From: Pseudorasbora parva
Lineage: Eukaryota > Chordata > Actinopteri > Cypriniformes > Gobionidae
NCBI RefSeq assembly: GCF_024679245.1
Contig: NC_090172.1
Span: forward strand, 40,226,653 to 40,290,652
Length of the DNA stretch: 64,000 nt
Direction: 5' to 3'
Shown here: one piece after another, positions 27,101 to 37,340 of the stretch
How positions within the stretch are numbered: the first letter of the stretch is position 1
Layout: each line of letters starts with the position of its first letter
Position numbers and translations under genes: made by a program
Notes under the pieces: model-generated
What the model saw: the letters and a program-made list of their open reading frames with translations, nothing else
Databases searched by the model: none
What the model was told of the DNA's origin: nothing

Positions 27101-30100
27101 AAAAAAATTGATTGTTATTGAAAGATTATTTATTGAGGCCAGTTGGGTGTTTTCAAACTAGCAAAATATATGGAAGAGAGTTGCTATAGTTTGAATACGG
27201 TGTAATGCAATACAGGTGGTAGCTCATTCTGAGGGGCATTTTGAGCCCCTCAGAATTTGCTGCCTTTCCATATGGACCGTTTTATCAAGCCACAAAACAT
27301 CTCTTCTACTGTAGGGTCCCATGGCCAATGCCTAGCTTCCTACCAAAACTCTGTGGGTTCTAGTCAGGATGTCACGTGGACTGGAGTCTGTTTTTTGAAA
27401 CCCTCGATTGTTATTAGAGGATGCTGTAGGTACGCCAGACTTATTTGTTTACTCACAGGTCTGTTTTGCAGTTGCATGAAAGTGAGACCTTTTTGGAAAA
27501 AAATTGATTGTTATTAAAAGATTATTTAGTGAGGCCAGTAGAGTGTTTTCAAACTAGCAGAATATGTGGGAGAGATGTGCTATAGTTTGAATACACTGTA
27601 ATCAATACAGTGGGTAGCTCATTCTGAGGGGCATTTTGAGCCCCTCAGAATTTGCTGCCTTTCCATATGGACCGTTTTATCAAGTCACAAAACATCTGTT
27701 CTACTGTAGGGTCCCATGGCCAAAGCCTAGCTTCCTACAAAAACTGTGTGGGTTCTAGCCAGGATGTAACTTGAATTGTTAATGTGTTTTTGAAACACTA
27801 AATTTTTATTAGAGGATGCTTTAGGTAAGCCAGGCTTAGTAGTTTACTCACAAGTCTGTAGTAGAGTTACATGAAAGTGAGACCTTTTTGGAAAAAAATT
27901 GATTGTTATTGGGAGATTATTTATTGAGGCCAGTTGGGTGTTTTCAAACTAGCAGAATATATGGAAGAGAGTTGCTATAGTTTGAATACGCTGTAATGCA
28001 ATAGAGGTGGTAGCTCATTCTGAGGGGCATTTTGAGCCCCTCAGAATTTGCTGCCTTTCCATATGGACCGTTTTATCAAGCAACAAAACATCTGTTCTAT
28101 TGTAGGGTCCCATGGCCAATGCCTAGCTTCCTACCAAAACTCTGTGGGTTCTAGCCAGGATATCACGTGGATTGGAGTCTGTTTTTTGTAACCCTCGATT
28201 GTTATTAGAGGATGCTGTACGCCAGACTTATTTGTTTACTCACAGGTCTGTATTGCAGTTGCATGAAAGTGAGACCTTTTTGGAAAAAAATTGATTGTTA
28301 TTGAAAGATTATTTAGTGAGGCCAGTAGGGTGTTTTCAAACTAGCAGAATATATGGAAGAGAGTTGCTATAGTTTGAATACGCTGTAATGCAATACAGGT
28401 GGTAGCTCATTCTGAGGGGAATTTTGAGCCCCTCAGAATTTGCTGCCTTTCCATATGGACCGTTTTATCAAGCAACAAAACATCTCTTCTACTGTAGGGT
28501 CCCATGGCCAATGCCTAGCTTCCTACCAAAACTCTGTGGGTTCTAGTCAGGATGTCACGTGGATTGGAGTCTGTTTTTTTGAAACCCTCGATTGTTATTA
28601 GAGGATGCTGTAGGTACGCCAGACTTATTTGTTTACTCACAGGTCTGTTTTGCGGTTGCATGAAAGTGAGACCTTTTTGGAAAAAAATTGATTGTTTTTA
28701 AAAGATTATTTAGTGAGGCCAGTAGAGTGTTTTCAAACAAGCAGACTATGTGGGAGAGATTTGCTATAGTTTGAATACACTGTAATGCAATACAGATGGT
28801 AGCTCATTCTGAGGGGCATTTTGAGCCCCTCAGAATTTGCTGCCTTTCCATCTGGACCGTTTTATCAAGCTACAAAACATCTGTTCTACTGTATGGTCCC
28901 ATGGCCAAAGCCTAGCTTCCTACCAAAACGATGTGGGTTCTAGCCAGGATGTAACTTGAATTTTTAACGTTTTTTTGAAACACTAAATTTTTATTAGAGG
29001 ATGTTATAGGTAGGCCAGGCTTAGTAGTTTACTCACAAGTATGTAGAGTTACATGAAAATGAGGCATTTTTGGAAAAAAATTGATTGCTATTGAAAGATT
29101 ATTTATTGAGGCCAGTTGGGTGTTTTCAAACTAGCAGAATATATGGAAGAGAGTTGCTATAGTTTGAATACGCTGTAAAGCAATACAGGTGGTAGCTCAT
29201 TCTGAGGGGAATTTTGAGCCCCTCAGAATTTGCTGCCTTTCCATATGGACCGTTTTATCAAGCAACAAAACATCTGTTCTACTGTAGGGTCCCATGGCCA
29301 ATGCCTAGCTTCCTACCAAAACTCTGCGGGTTCTAGTCAGGATGTCACGTGGATTGGAGTCTGTTTTTTTGAAACCCTCGGTTGTTATTAGAGGATGCTG
29401 TAGGTACGCCAGACTTATTTGTTTACTCACAGGTCTGTTTTGCAGTTGCATGAAAGTGAGACCTTTTTGGAAAAAAATTGATTGTTATTAAAAGATTATT
29501 TAGTGAGGCCAGTAGAGTGTTTTCAAACTAGCAGAATATGTGGGAGAGATGTGCTATAGTTTGAATAAACTGTAATGCAATACAGTGGGTAGCTCATTCT
29601 GAGGGGCATTTTGATCCCCTCAGAATTTGCTGCCTTTCCATATGGACCGTTTTATCAAGTCACAAAACATCTGTTCTACTGTAGGGTCCCATGGCCAAAG
29701 TCTAGCTTCCTACAAAAAACTGTGTGGGTTCTAGCCAGGATGTAACTTGAATTGTTAATGTGTTTTTGAAACACTAAATTTTTATTAGAGGATGCTTTAG
29801 GTAAGCCAGGCTTAGTAGTTTACTCACAAGTCTGTAGTAGAGTTACATGAAAGTGAGACCTTTTTGGAAAAAAATTGATTGTTATTGGGAGATTATTTAT
29901 TGAGGCAAGTTGGGTGTTTTCAAACTAGCAGAATATATGGAAGAGAGTTGCTATAGTTTGAATACGCTGTAATGCAATACAGGTGGTAGCTCATTCTGAG
30001 GGGCATTTTGAGCCCCTCAGAATTTGCTGCCTTTCCATATGGACCGTTTTATCAAGCTACAAAACATCTGTTCTACTGTAGGGTCCCATGGCCAATGCCT

Positions 30101-30894
30101 AGCTTCCTACCAAAACTCTGTGGGTTCTAGCCAGGATATCTCGTGGATTGGAGTCTGTTTTTTGAAACCCTCGATTGTTATTTGAGGATGCTGTACGCCA
30201 GACTTATTTGTTTACTCACAGGTCTGTATTGCAGTTGCATGAAAGTGAGACCTTTTTGGAAAAAAATTGATTGTTATTGAAATATTATTTAGTGAGGCCA
30301 GTAGGGTGTTTTCAAACTAGCAGAATATGTGGGAGAGAGTTGCTATAGTTTGAATACACTGTATTGCAATATAGTTGGTAGCTCATTCTGAGGGGCATTA
30401 TGAGCCTCTCAGAATTTGCTTCCTTTCCTTATGGACTGTTTTTTCAAGCCAGAACACGTCTGTTCTACTGTAGCTTTCCTTGACCAAAGCCTAGCTTCCC
30501 ACCGAAACTGTGTGGGTTCTAGCCAGGATGTAACGTGGATTGGAGTCTGTTTTTTGAAACCATCGATTGTTATTAGAGGATGCTGTAGGCCAGACTTATT
30601 TGTTTACTCACAGGTCTGTATTGCAGTTTCATGAAAGTGAGACCTTTTTGGAAAAAAATTGATTGTTATTGAAAGATTATTTATTGAGGCCAGTTGGGTG
30701 TTTTCAAACTAGCAGAATATATGGAAGAGAGTTGCTATAGTTTGAATACGCTGTAATGCAATACAGGTGGTAGCTCATTCTGAGGGGCATTTTGAGCCCC
30801 TCAGAATTTGCTGCCTTTCCATATGGACCGTTTTATCAAGCAACAACACATCTCTTCTACTGTAGGGTCATATGACCAAAGCCTAGCTTCCCAC
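18142..30894. repeat. 13.5-kb-period segmental duplication within the satellite, copy 2
   Basis: Second copy of 4639-17391. Shared private variants confirm common descent rather than general monomer similarity. Examples are the truncated monomer at 25276, 'ttgcggttgcatg' at 28650, 'gtaaagcaatac' at 26413 and 29175, and 'gattggagttttttg' at 25410. About 750 bp of less similar monomers lies between the copies, so the repeating unit is 13.5 kb. Confidence 0.9.
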
Positions 30895-32079
30895 CGAAAC
30901 TCTGTGGGTTCTAGCCAGGATGTCACGTGGATTGGAGTCTGTTTTTTGAAACCCTCGATTGTTATTAGAGGATGCTGTACGCCAGACTTATTTGTTTACT
31001 CACAGGTCTGTATTGCAGTTGCATGAAAGTGAGACCTTTTTGGAAAAAAATTGATTGTTATTGAAAGATTATTTAGTGAGGCCAGTAGGGTGTTTTCAAA
31101 CTAGCAGAATATGTGGGAGAGATTTGCTATAGTTTGAATACACTGTAATGCAATACAGGTGGTAGCTCATTCTGAGGGGCATTTTGAGCCCCTCAGAATT
31201 TGCTGCCTTTCCATATGGACAGTTTTATCAAGCTACAACACATCTGTTCTACTGTAGGGTCCTATGGCCAAAGCCTAGCTTCCTACCAAAACGATGTGGG
31301 TTCTAGCCAGGATGTAACTTGAATTTTTAACATTTTTTTTGAAACACTAAATTTTTATTAGAGGATGTTTTAGGTAGGCCAGGCTTAGTAGTTTACTCAC
31401 AAGTATGTAGAGTTACATGAAAATTAGGCATTTTTGGAAAAAAATTTATTGCTATTGAAAGATTATTTATTGAGGCCAGTTGGGTGTTTTCAAACTAGCA
31501 GAATATATGGAAGAGAGTTGCTATAGTTTGAATACGCTGTAATGCAATACAGGTGGTAGCTCATTCTGAGGGGCATTTTGAGCCCCTCAGAATTTGCTGC
31601 CTTTCCATATGGACCGTTTTATCAAGCAACAAAACATATCTTCTACTGTAGGGTCCCATGGCCAATGCCTAGCTTCCTACCAAAACTCTGTGGGTTCTAG
31701 CCAGGATATCACGTGGTATTGGAGTCTGTTTTTTGAAACCCTCAATTGTTATTAGAGGATGCTGTACGCCAGACTTATTTGTTTACTCACAGGTCTGTAT
31801 TGCAGTTGCATGAAAGTGAGACCTTTTTGGAAAAAAATTGATTGTTATTGAAAGATTATTTAGTGAGGCCAGTAGGGTGTTTTCAAACTAGCAGAATATG
31901 TGGGAGAGAGTTGCTATAGTTTGAATACACTGTATTGCAATATAGGTGGTAGCTCATTCTGAGGGGCATTATGAGCCTCTCAGAATTTGCTTCCTTTCCT
32001 TATGGACTGTTTTTTCAAGCCAGAACACGTCTGTTCTACTGTAGCTTTCCATGACCAAAGCCTAGCTTCCCACCGAAAC

Positions 32080-32293
32080 GTCTCGGGTTACTATTGTAAC
32101 CCCTGTTCCCTGAGAGGGAACGAGACACTGCGTCGTCGAGTGACGACACTCTGGGAACGCCCCCAGCGTGACGGCTCTGAAGTATGAATGAAATCAGCCA
32201 CCAATCCGATTGGTGCAACGTCCTGACGTAGTAGGCGACGGCGTAAGCGGAAGCTATAAGAAGGCGCCGCCCCAAACGAAAGACAGCCTTTGC
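32080..32293 (-). repeat. DIRS-A 3' inverted terminal repeat with 45-bp terminal extension
   Basis: The core at 32125-32293 pairs with 37152-37320. The outer 45 bp (32080-32124) are unique to this end and contain two short palindromes: 'gggttac/gtaaccc', and 'gttccct/agggaac' at 32105-32121. The extreme 55 bp (32080-32134) reappear inverted at 32331-32385 with two mismatches. These palindromes are plausible recombinase binding arms; that role is inference. Confidence 0.92.
32199..32260 (+). promoter_or_regulatory. Mirror copy of the promoter motifs in the 3' ITR, pointing into the element
   Basis: Because the ITRs are inverted copies, the same CCAAT pair (32199-32215), TGACGTA (32224-32230) and TATAAG (32255-32260) occur here on the plus strand. 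They would drive antisense transcription through YR and RT. Activity is not shown by sequence. Confidence 0.4.
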
Positions 32294-32330
32294 GATGAAG
32301 CGAGCGCTCTACGTGTAGGTGTGGCGACGA

Positions 32331-32443
32331 GACGCAGTGTCTCATTCCCTCTCAGGGAACAAGGGTTACAATAGTAACCCGAGACGTTCCCTATATCGAG
32401 GGAACTCAACACTGCGTCGTCGAGTGACGACACTCTGGGAACG
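32331..32443. repeat. DIRS-A internal complementary region (ICR) with circle-junction GTT
   Basis: Three parts: 32331-32385 is the inverse of the left end 32080-32134 (53 of 55 matching), 32386-32388 is GTT, and 32389-32443 is the inverse of the right end 37286-37340 (55 bp, identical by eye). The ICR therefore encodes both termini joined through one GTT. In the DIRS replication model this sequence templates completion of the ends and circularisation. Its place next to the 3' ITR matches the known DIRS layout. Confidence 0.92.
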
Positions 32444-32507
32444 TCAATACCCACTATGCCACACCGAGACACGCACGTCCTGGTGTGAAGCTGGAAACCA
32501 GGCACAC

Positions 32508-33451
32508 TCAGGACGCAAGCACTCTAGCACCCGGCGTAGCCGGGAGGTCCAGCTTATAAAGTCTTATAAAGGTGTGTGGATTAGCCCATCCTGCCGCCTC
32601 ACAAATCTCAATAAGTGAGGCTCCCGAAAGGAGGGCCACCGAGGAGGCCAAGCCCCTCGTAGAGTGAGCCCTCACGGCTATGGGTGAAGGCAGATTGCGC
32701 ACCCGATAAGCCGTGGCTATAGCCTGCACGATCCAGTTACTAATAGTCTGTCTCGCCGCAGGCAACCCTTTCTTAGGGGGGCCAAGCACACCAAAAGCTG
32801 GTCCAACTTCCTCCAATGAGCTGACCTGTCCAAATAAAATCTCAATGCCCTGACAGGGCAGAGCAGGTGCACCCTAGCTTCCTCTGCCGTCGCGTGAGGC
32901 GGAGGATGAAATGCCTGAAGAAACACCGACCCCATCCCCGTAGAAGGGACCCTGGGCACGTAGCCCGGTCTGGGGTGCAAGATAGCTTTCACCCCGCCAA
33001 GGGCAAACTCCAAGCAAGTTGGCGTTACCGCCAAGGCCTGAAGGTCCCCCACTCTCCTCAGAGAAGTGATAGCGAGGAGAAAAGCTACCTTGAGGGTCAG
33101 ATTTCTCGCCTCAGCCGACTCTAATGGTTCGAAGGGGGCCTCAACCAGCCCTTCGAGAGCCACTGCCAGGTCCCTTTTAGCTGGGACTCTGGGATAAGCC
33201 GCAGGCCTCAACCTCCTAGCCCCACAGAGGAACCGTACTACCAAGTGGTGTCTGCCCAGCGGGCCCCCTTCTAAAGGCGAGTGGAAAGCCCCTAAGGCAA
33301 CCACAAACACCTTCAGGTGGATGGGGTCAAACCGGCGGAGAAACGGTAACAGGCAACTGCACAGATAACTGGGTTCACCCCCCCCCCGTTCTCTACACCA
33401 GCTAGTGAAGACATACCACTTAAGGCTATACAGTCTCCTCGTAGAGGGAGC
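32508..33451 (-). pseudogene. DIRS-A tyrosine recombinase (frameshifted)
   Basis: The N-terminal core-binding part begins near APSTRRLYSLKW (about 33451) in the frame 32717-33661, and the first catalytic Arg lies in SLRRVGDLQAL (~33050). The C-terminal catalytic part is in another frame (32508-32816), with HSTR (HxxR box), a downstream Trp in AAGWANP and the nucleophile Tyr in FIRLYKLD. The frame break lies at or near a run of six G at 32774-32782. Upstream, RNase H and YR residues run together in one frame, which also implies an indel near 33460-33500. The catalytic residues survive individually but not in one frame. In intact DIRS elements this enzyme integrates the circular DNA copy. Confidence 0.88.
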
Positions 33452-33502
33452 TGAGAATGGTCTCCACGACCTATTGTGGCAGGCCATTCTCTGGGTACTG
33501 TG

Positions 33503-35466
33503 CCCCCTCAAGGGCCAGACCCAGAGATCCCACAGCTCTGGCCTGGGGTGGAATATCATTCCCCCTGCCTGAGACAGCAGATCCCTCCTCAGAGGGACCT
33601 GCCATGGGGGGGCCGCCACAATGTCGGAGAACCAAACTCGGAACGGCCACCGGGGTGCCACTAATAGGAGGCTGATGCCCTCCCGGCGGACTCACTCTAG
33701 AACTCCCGGGAGCAGAACGATCGGGGGAAATGCGTACAGACGCCGCCTCGGCCACGTCTGTGTCATGGCATCCAGCCCCAGCGGGGCCGGAGGCCTGAGG
33801 GCGAACCACAGCGGGCAGTGGGTCGTTTCTAGAGATGCAAACAGATCCACTTCCACCGGGCTGAACCTCTCGCATATGGCCTCCACCACCTCTGGGTGGA
33901 GCCGCCACTCCCCGGGCCTCAGCCCCTGCCTCGACAGGACATCTGCTCCCTGGTTCTGGTCCCCTGGGACGTACATCGCTCTGAGAGACGACAGTTTCCC
34001 CTGGGACCACAGGAGGATCTGATGCGCCAACCTGCATGGTGGGCGCAACCTCAGACCCCCCTGGTGATTTAGACACGACACTACCGACATGTTGTCGGAT
34101 CGTATCAGGACATGGTAGCCGTGGAGGTCCGGGTTTAAAGCTCCTCAGAGCTTTGTAAACCACCAACATTTCCAGGCAATTTATGTGCCAGGAGGAATGC
34201 TGGGGCCCCCACAGACCTCTCGTAAACCGGCCTTCCATGACCGCGCCCCAGCCCGTGAGGGAGGCGTCTGTTGAAAGGATCTTCCTGCAACATAACGCTC
34301 CTAACACTGGCCCTTGGGACAGGAACCTCGGATTTTTCCATATGACGAGGGAACGAAGGCATCTGCGCGTTACCCTGATCATACGGAAAAGTTTTCCCCT
34401 CGAGGAGAACCCCTTGGTCCCTAGCCATCACTGGAGGGGCCTCATGTATAGCAGGCCGAACGGAATCACGTTGGACGCTGCTACCCTGAGTCCCAGCAGT
34501 CTCTGAAACTGCTTCACAGTGCGGCTGTGGCCTAGCTTCCTTCCTGAGACCTCCGCCAGTATGGAACCCACCCGTGCGGGAGACATGCTCGCTCGCATCG
34601 AGGTTGAGTCCCATACTACACAGAGGAACATGGTCCTCTGGGCGGGTGTTAACACGCTCTTGGCTGTGTTCAGTCTCAGCCCCAAGCACCTGGGATGGGC
34701 TAAAACGACATCTCGATGCCGAATCGCCATCTCGCGCGAGGGGAAAGCGCTAGACCGCAAGGAAGCACCCGATATTGGTACGCTTCGCCCCCGAAAGCGA
34801 ACCTCAGGAACTTCCTGTGGGCAGGAAGGATGGAGACATGAAGTATGCGTCCTTTAGATCTATCGTGACGAACCAGTCCTCGAACTGGATCAGCTCACGA
34901 TCATTTGAATTGTGAGCATCTTAAACCTGAATCTCCTCAGAGACCGATTCAAGTACCTCAGATCTAATATCAGACATAAGCCACCCACCCTTTATGGGAA
35001 CAATGAAATAGCGGCTGTAAAAGCCCGACTCCCTGTCTGGCGGAGGGACCTTCTCTATCGCCTCCTTGACCAGCAGAGACTGCACTTCTTGTTCCATAAC
35101 CTGCCTCTGGGCCGGGGGGACCACGGTCCAGACCACACCGCTGAACTTCGGTGGTAGAGCTCTGAACTGTAATCTGTACCCCCTTTCCACTGTACACAGG
35201 GCCCCAGCAGAAATATTCGGGAGGCATAGCCATGCGCCGAGATATTCCACTAGGGGAACCAACCTCTCGGGGTTAGTCTCTGGTACCCACCGAACCCCCT
35301 GCCCGACCCCCTGAAGCGGCCACCCGGCAGAGCTTAGTCGGGAAGGATTTTCGGTGTGCGAACGCAGTCGCTGGCCCGCTGCAAGTCTTTCTAGAGGCAG
35401 CTGGAGCAGCATGCGTCCGCTGGAAATCGATGTGGCCCGAGCGTCGTAGACGGCGGATCGCAGCAT
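33503..35466 (-). pseudogene. DIRS-A reverse transcriptase/RNase H (broken; RT motif C deleted)
   Basis: Minus-strand pieces in several frames align in order with the better-preserved RT/RNase H at 62086-63936. They are: an N-terminal segment (34921-35466) ending near SRYFIVP; RT motif A as TIDLKDAYF near 34850-34880, immediately followed by frame loss; a motif B-like LP.GLALSPR near 34740-34770; and then a direct jump to the thumb (34428-34760). The ~33 residues carrying the YIDD catalytic motif C in the other element are missing. RNase H follows with TDASLTGWG and INCLEM in one frame (34160-34300), then the DN..V and HQGG part in another (33692-34120), so there is a frameshift near 34130. 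The RT cannot be catalytic. Role in an intact element: copying element RNA and degrading the template. Confidence 0.88.
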
Positions 35467-35534
35467 CGACTTCCAGAAAACTCCACAGGGGAGGCGACCT
35501 CAATCGCTCCCCGGGAGAGGGGGCTGGCCCGCAG
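35107..35534. repeat. Direct duplication inside DIRS-A, unit 1 (start of pol)
   Basis: Matches 35541-35938 with moderate divergence. Shared runs include 'ccagaccacaccg', 'gtacacagggccc', 'ctaggggaacca', 'cctgcccgaccccctgaag', 'gcttagtcggg' and 'gcagcatgcgt'. It covers the segment coding the region just upstream of the RT palm. Confidence 0.85.
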
Positions 35535-35540
35535 GCCACT

Positions 35541-35938
35541 GGGCTGGGTACACCCCAGTCCAGACCACACCGAAGAATTCGGTGTTGGAACACTGAACTG
35601 CGGTCTGTACCCTCTGCCCACGGTACACAGGGCCCAAGTAGATATATTCGGGAGCATAACTATGCGCCGAGATATTCGACTAGGGGAACCAGCCTCTCAA
35701 GGCTGGTCTCTGGTACCCACCGCGCCTCCTGCCCGACCCCCTGAAGGGCCACCCTGCAGGGCTTAGTCGGGGAGAATTTTCGGTGCGCGAACACGTTCGC
35801 TGCCCAGCTGCAGTCTTTCTAGAGGCGGCTAGAGCAGCATGCGTTCGCTGGAAGTCAATGTGGTCCGAGCGTGTAGACGGCGGACCGCAAGCATCGACTC
35901 CCAGAAAGGCGACCTCGATCGCTCCCCAGGAGAGGGGC
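35541..35938. repeat. Direct duplication inside DIRS-A, unit 2
   Basis: Second, shorter and more degraded copy of 35107-35534. On the minus strand it lies upstream of unit 1, so the RT N-terminal extension is encoded twice. The visible divergence is far above that of the ITRs, so the duplication is older than the last insertion of this copy. Confidence 0.85.
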
Positions 35939-36531
35939 TATAAAAAGCCCAGTGAACACAATTGGATGATAGGCTGATAATCTAACTCCTCAAAGTTAGA
36001 TAAATCCCATTTAATTCCTCAGAATTAAATGCCCCTAATCATCCCTCAAGTGAACATGGTCTGAATAATAGGCTGAATAAACATACCCAACTCCTCAAAG
36101 TCAGATAATGTTTAATTATAATTCCTCAGAATTAATACAGCCCTAATTCCCAGACGATACTGTTTAAACATGTATTTAACGAATCGTCATCTACACGCTG
36201 CCTCAGCAACGCGAGATTCGACTCGTTACAACATATTTGGCTTTCATCCCTCGAGATGAAAGACCACAGGCGCGAGGCTGAAACACTCGAAACGCATGGC
36301 TGTACGCTGCGAGATACTTAACAAACACAGCCAGCACCCTCAGGAGCTGACTGCACTCGCGCCAAACAGTATCACATGTGCACCGATGGCGTGTGTTCAC
36401 TAATAATACAGACCGTAATCTACGCGCTGCCTCGGCAACGCGCGATTAAGCCTTGCATTATGAAGCGCAAGCTCTAATTTTACTTCGCTACCTCGATACT
36501 GAGCACGTCTAATTCCTCGGAATCGGACTGC
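35939..36531 (-). other. Decayed, internally duplicated remainder of the DIRS-A gag region
   Basis: No reading frame is supported here. The stretch is built of degenerate direct repeats. 'cctcaaagt..aga' and 'attcctcagaattaa' units occur at about 35985-36030 and 36090-36145. 'ctacacgctgcctc' at 36191 recurs as 'ctacgcgctgcctc' at 36420. The block around 36510-36590 ('attcctcggaatcgg...') is a degraded copy of 36684-36765 inside the gag frame. This suggests repeated local duplication of the acidic/Ser-rich coding segment followed by decay. Confidence 0.55.
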
Positions 36532-37155
36532 TCAAGCATCTAATTCTCCATCCCGAGGGAAAAAGCCACAGCGTGGGTTTCCACACGAGGAATGGGAACA
36601 TTGGCCAGCTACAGACAACCCCCTCGAGAGCTGCCGGCGCGCCTTTATTTTATGAATGAAGTAGCGTATGCTGTGCGCGTCCGATTCCTCAGAATCAGAC
36701 GGCTCGAGCATCGGGTTCTCCGCCTCGGAGGAAGAAGCCGCAGCGCGGGCTTCCTCACGAGGCGGAAGAGCGTCTGAATCATCGGACGAGGATTGGGAAG
36801 ATGCCTCCGCATGCCCGCCTCCCGTCGCGAGACCCAGTTGTGAGCCCCATGATCTATGCCGCCGCGCTGCCTCAACAGACGCGGGACCGGATCCCTGGGG
36901 CTTGCGAGCCCGGCCGCTCTCCTTAGACACGGCCAGCCGTGAGCGCAGCACCCGGAGCGGCAGCTTCCCGCTGCAGGCGGCACCCTCAAGCGCCGCCCGA
37001 GCGTGCTGCGCCCCGAGACACTGCACACACAGCCGGTGTGTGTCCGAGCCCGAAATGAAGCGCGGGCACGGGTGCACACACCTCCTAAACAGCTCGCTTG
37101 TTTTAATGTGGTGACAGACATACAATATCACACAGAGCGCCTCGCTGAAGAGCAA
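36532..37155 (-). pseudogene. DIRS-A gag-like N-terminal region (broken)
   Basis: A minus-strand frame of ~207 residues lies right after the 5' ITR, where DIRS elements encode Gag, the nucleocapsid-like protein. The N-terminal part has a cysteine/histidine cluster (about C26, C30, H40, C43, C46, H51, C61) that could be a zinc-binding module. A Ser/Asp/Glu-rich stretch follows at about residues 118-160. No ATG opens this frame; the first codon of the stretch at 37155 is TTG. An ATG in a neighbouring frame at 37121 leads into different residues, so a frameshift near the start is likely. The frame stops at 36532, and what follows is repetitive decayed sequence. Assignment as Gag rests on position and composition, so it is moderate. 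Confidence 0.6.
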
Positions 37156-37340
37156 AGACTGTCTTTCGTTTGGGGCGGCGCCTTCTTATAGCTTCCGCTT
37201 ACGCCGTCGCCTACTACGTCAGGACGTTGCACCAATCGGATTGGTGGCTGATTTCATTCATACTTCAGAGCCGTCACGCTGGGGGCGTTCCCAGAGTGTC
37301 GTCACTCGACGACGCAGTGTTGAGTTCCCTCGATATAGGG
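37152..37340 (-). repeat. DIRS-A 5' inverted terminal repeat
   Basis: The core at 37152-37320 is the reverse complement of 32125-32293, with one mismatch in 169 bp. The outermost 20 bp (37321-37340, ending 'cgatataggg') are not shared with the other ITR but are repeated, inverted, in the ICR. The ITR carries the promoter-like elements that would drive transcription leftward into the element. Confidence 0.92.
37185..37246 (-). promoter_or_regulatory. Putative DIRS-A promoter in the 5' ITR (CCAAT pair, CRE-like half, TATA-like)
   Basis: Reading leftward there is a palindromic inverted CCAAT pair (37230-37246, 8-bp arms around one base), TGACGTA (37221-37215) and TATAAG (37190-37185). Order and spacing are promoter-like, and the gag-like region begins just downstream. 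Assignment is from motifs only. Confidence 0.5.

Larger units (their letters stand above)
1..32079. repeat. Satellite DNA array, left block (~392-396 bp monomers)
   Basis: Tandem head-to-tail monomers. Successive copies of the same hairpin landmark start at 233, 625, 1018, 1410, 1806, 2199, 2591, 2984 and 3380, giving steps of 392, 393 or 396 bp. The longer step comes from a 4-bp 'ggta' insertion after 'gctgta'. Two main monomer classes differ in the segment after 'tctagccaggat'. One continues into a CACGTG-containing stretch and the other into 'gtaacttgaatttttaacg'. The array is AT-rich with repeated A/T tracts, and at this period the block holds roughly 80 monomers. No gene is supported inside it. 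I do not recognise the satellite by name. A (peri)centromeric or other heterochromatic location is plausible but not shown by the sequence. Confidence 0.97.
32080..37340 (-). mobile_element. DIRS-like tyrosine-recombinase retrotransposon (DIRS-A), complete ends, defective coding region
   Basis: A 5,261-bp insertion interrupts one satellite monomer. Reading on the minus strand the order is 5' ITR, gag-like region, RT/RNase H, tyrosine recombinase (YR), internal complementary region and 3' ITR. This is the layout of DIRS elements, which use a YR instead of a DDE integrase and integrate a circular intermediate. The left flank ends 'ccgaaac' (AAC at 32077-32079) and the right flank starts AAC at 37341-37343. 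Removing 5,264 bp restores the ordinary monomer, so there is no target-site duplication beyond the shared AAC. Every coding domain is broken by frameshifts, an RT motif C deletion and internal duplications. Family assignment is strong from domain content and end structure; no element name is claimed. Confidence 0.93.

Noticed and set aside
32294..32330. Host exon or promoter next to the 3' ITR
   Set aside because: The GC-rich composition is that of the element itself, and no splice-bounded coding segment or host similarity was seen.
32508..33451. Phage integrase or Crypton-type element
   Set aside because: The recombinase is similar in kind, but it sits directly downstream of RT/RNase H in an element with DIRS ends, so a retrotransposon is the simpler reading.
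36668..37114. A 148-residue plus-strand acidic/Ser-rich frame
   Set aside because: It is antisense to the gag-like frame, and its composition mirrors the complementary Ser/Asp codons. There is no independent support.
32080..37340. LTR (gypsy/copia) retrotransposon
   Set aside because: The terminal repeats are inverted rather than direct, there is no target-site duplication, an ICR is present, and the integration enzyme has HxxR...Tyr recombinase motifs rather than a DDE integrase.
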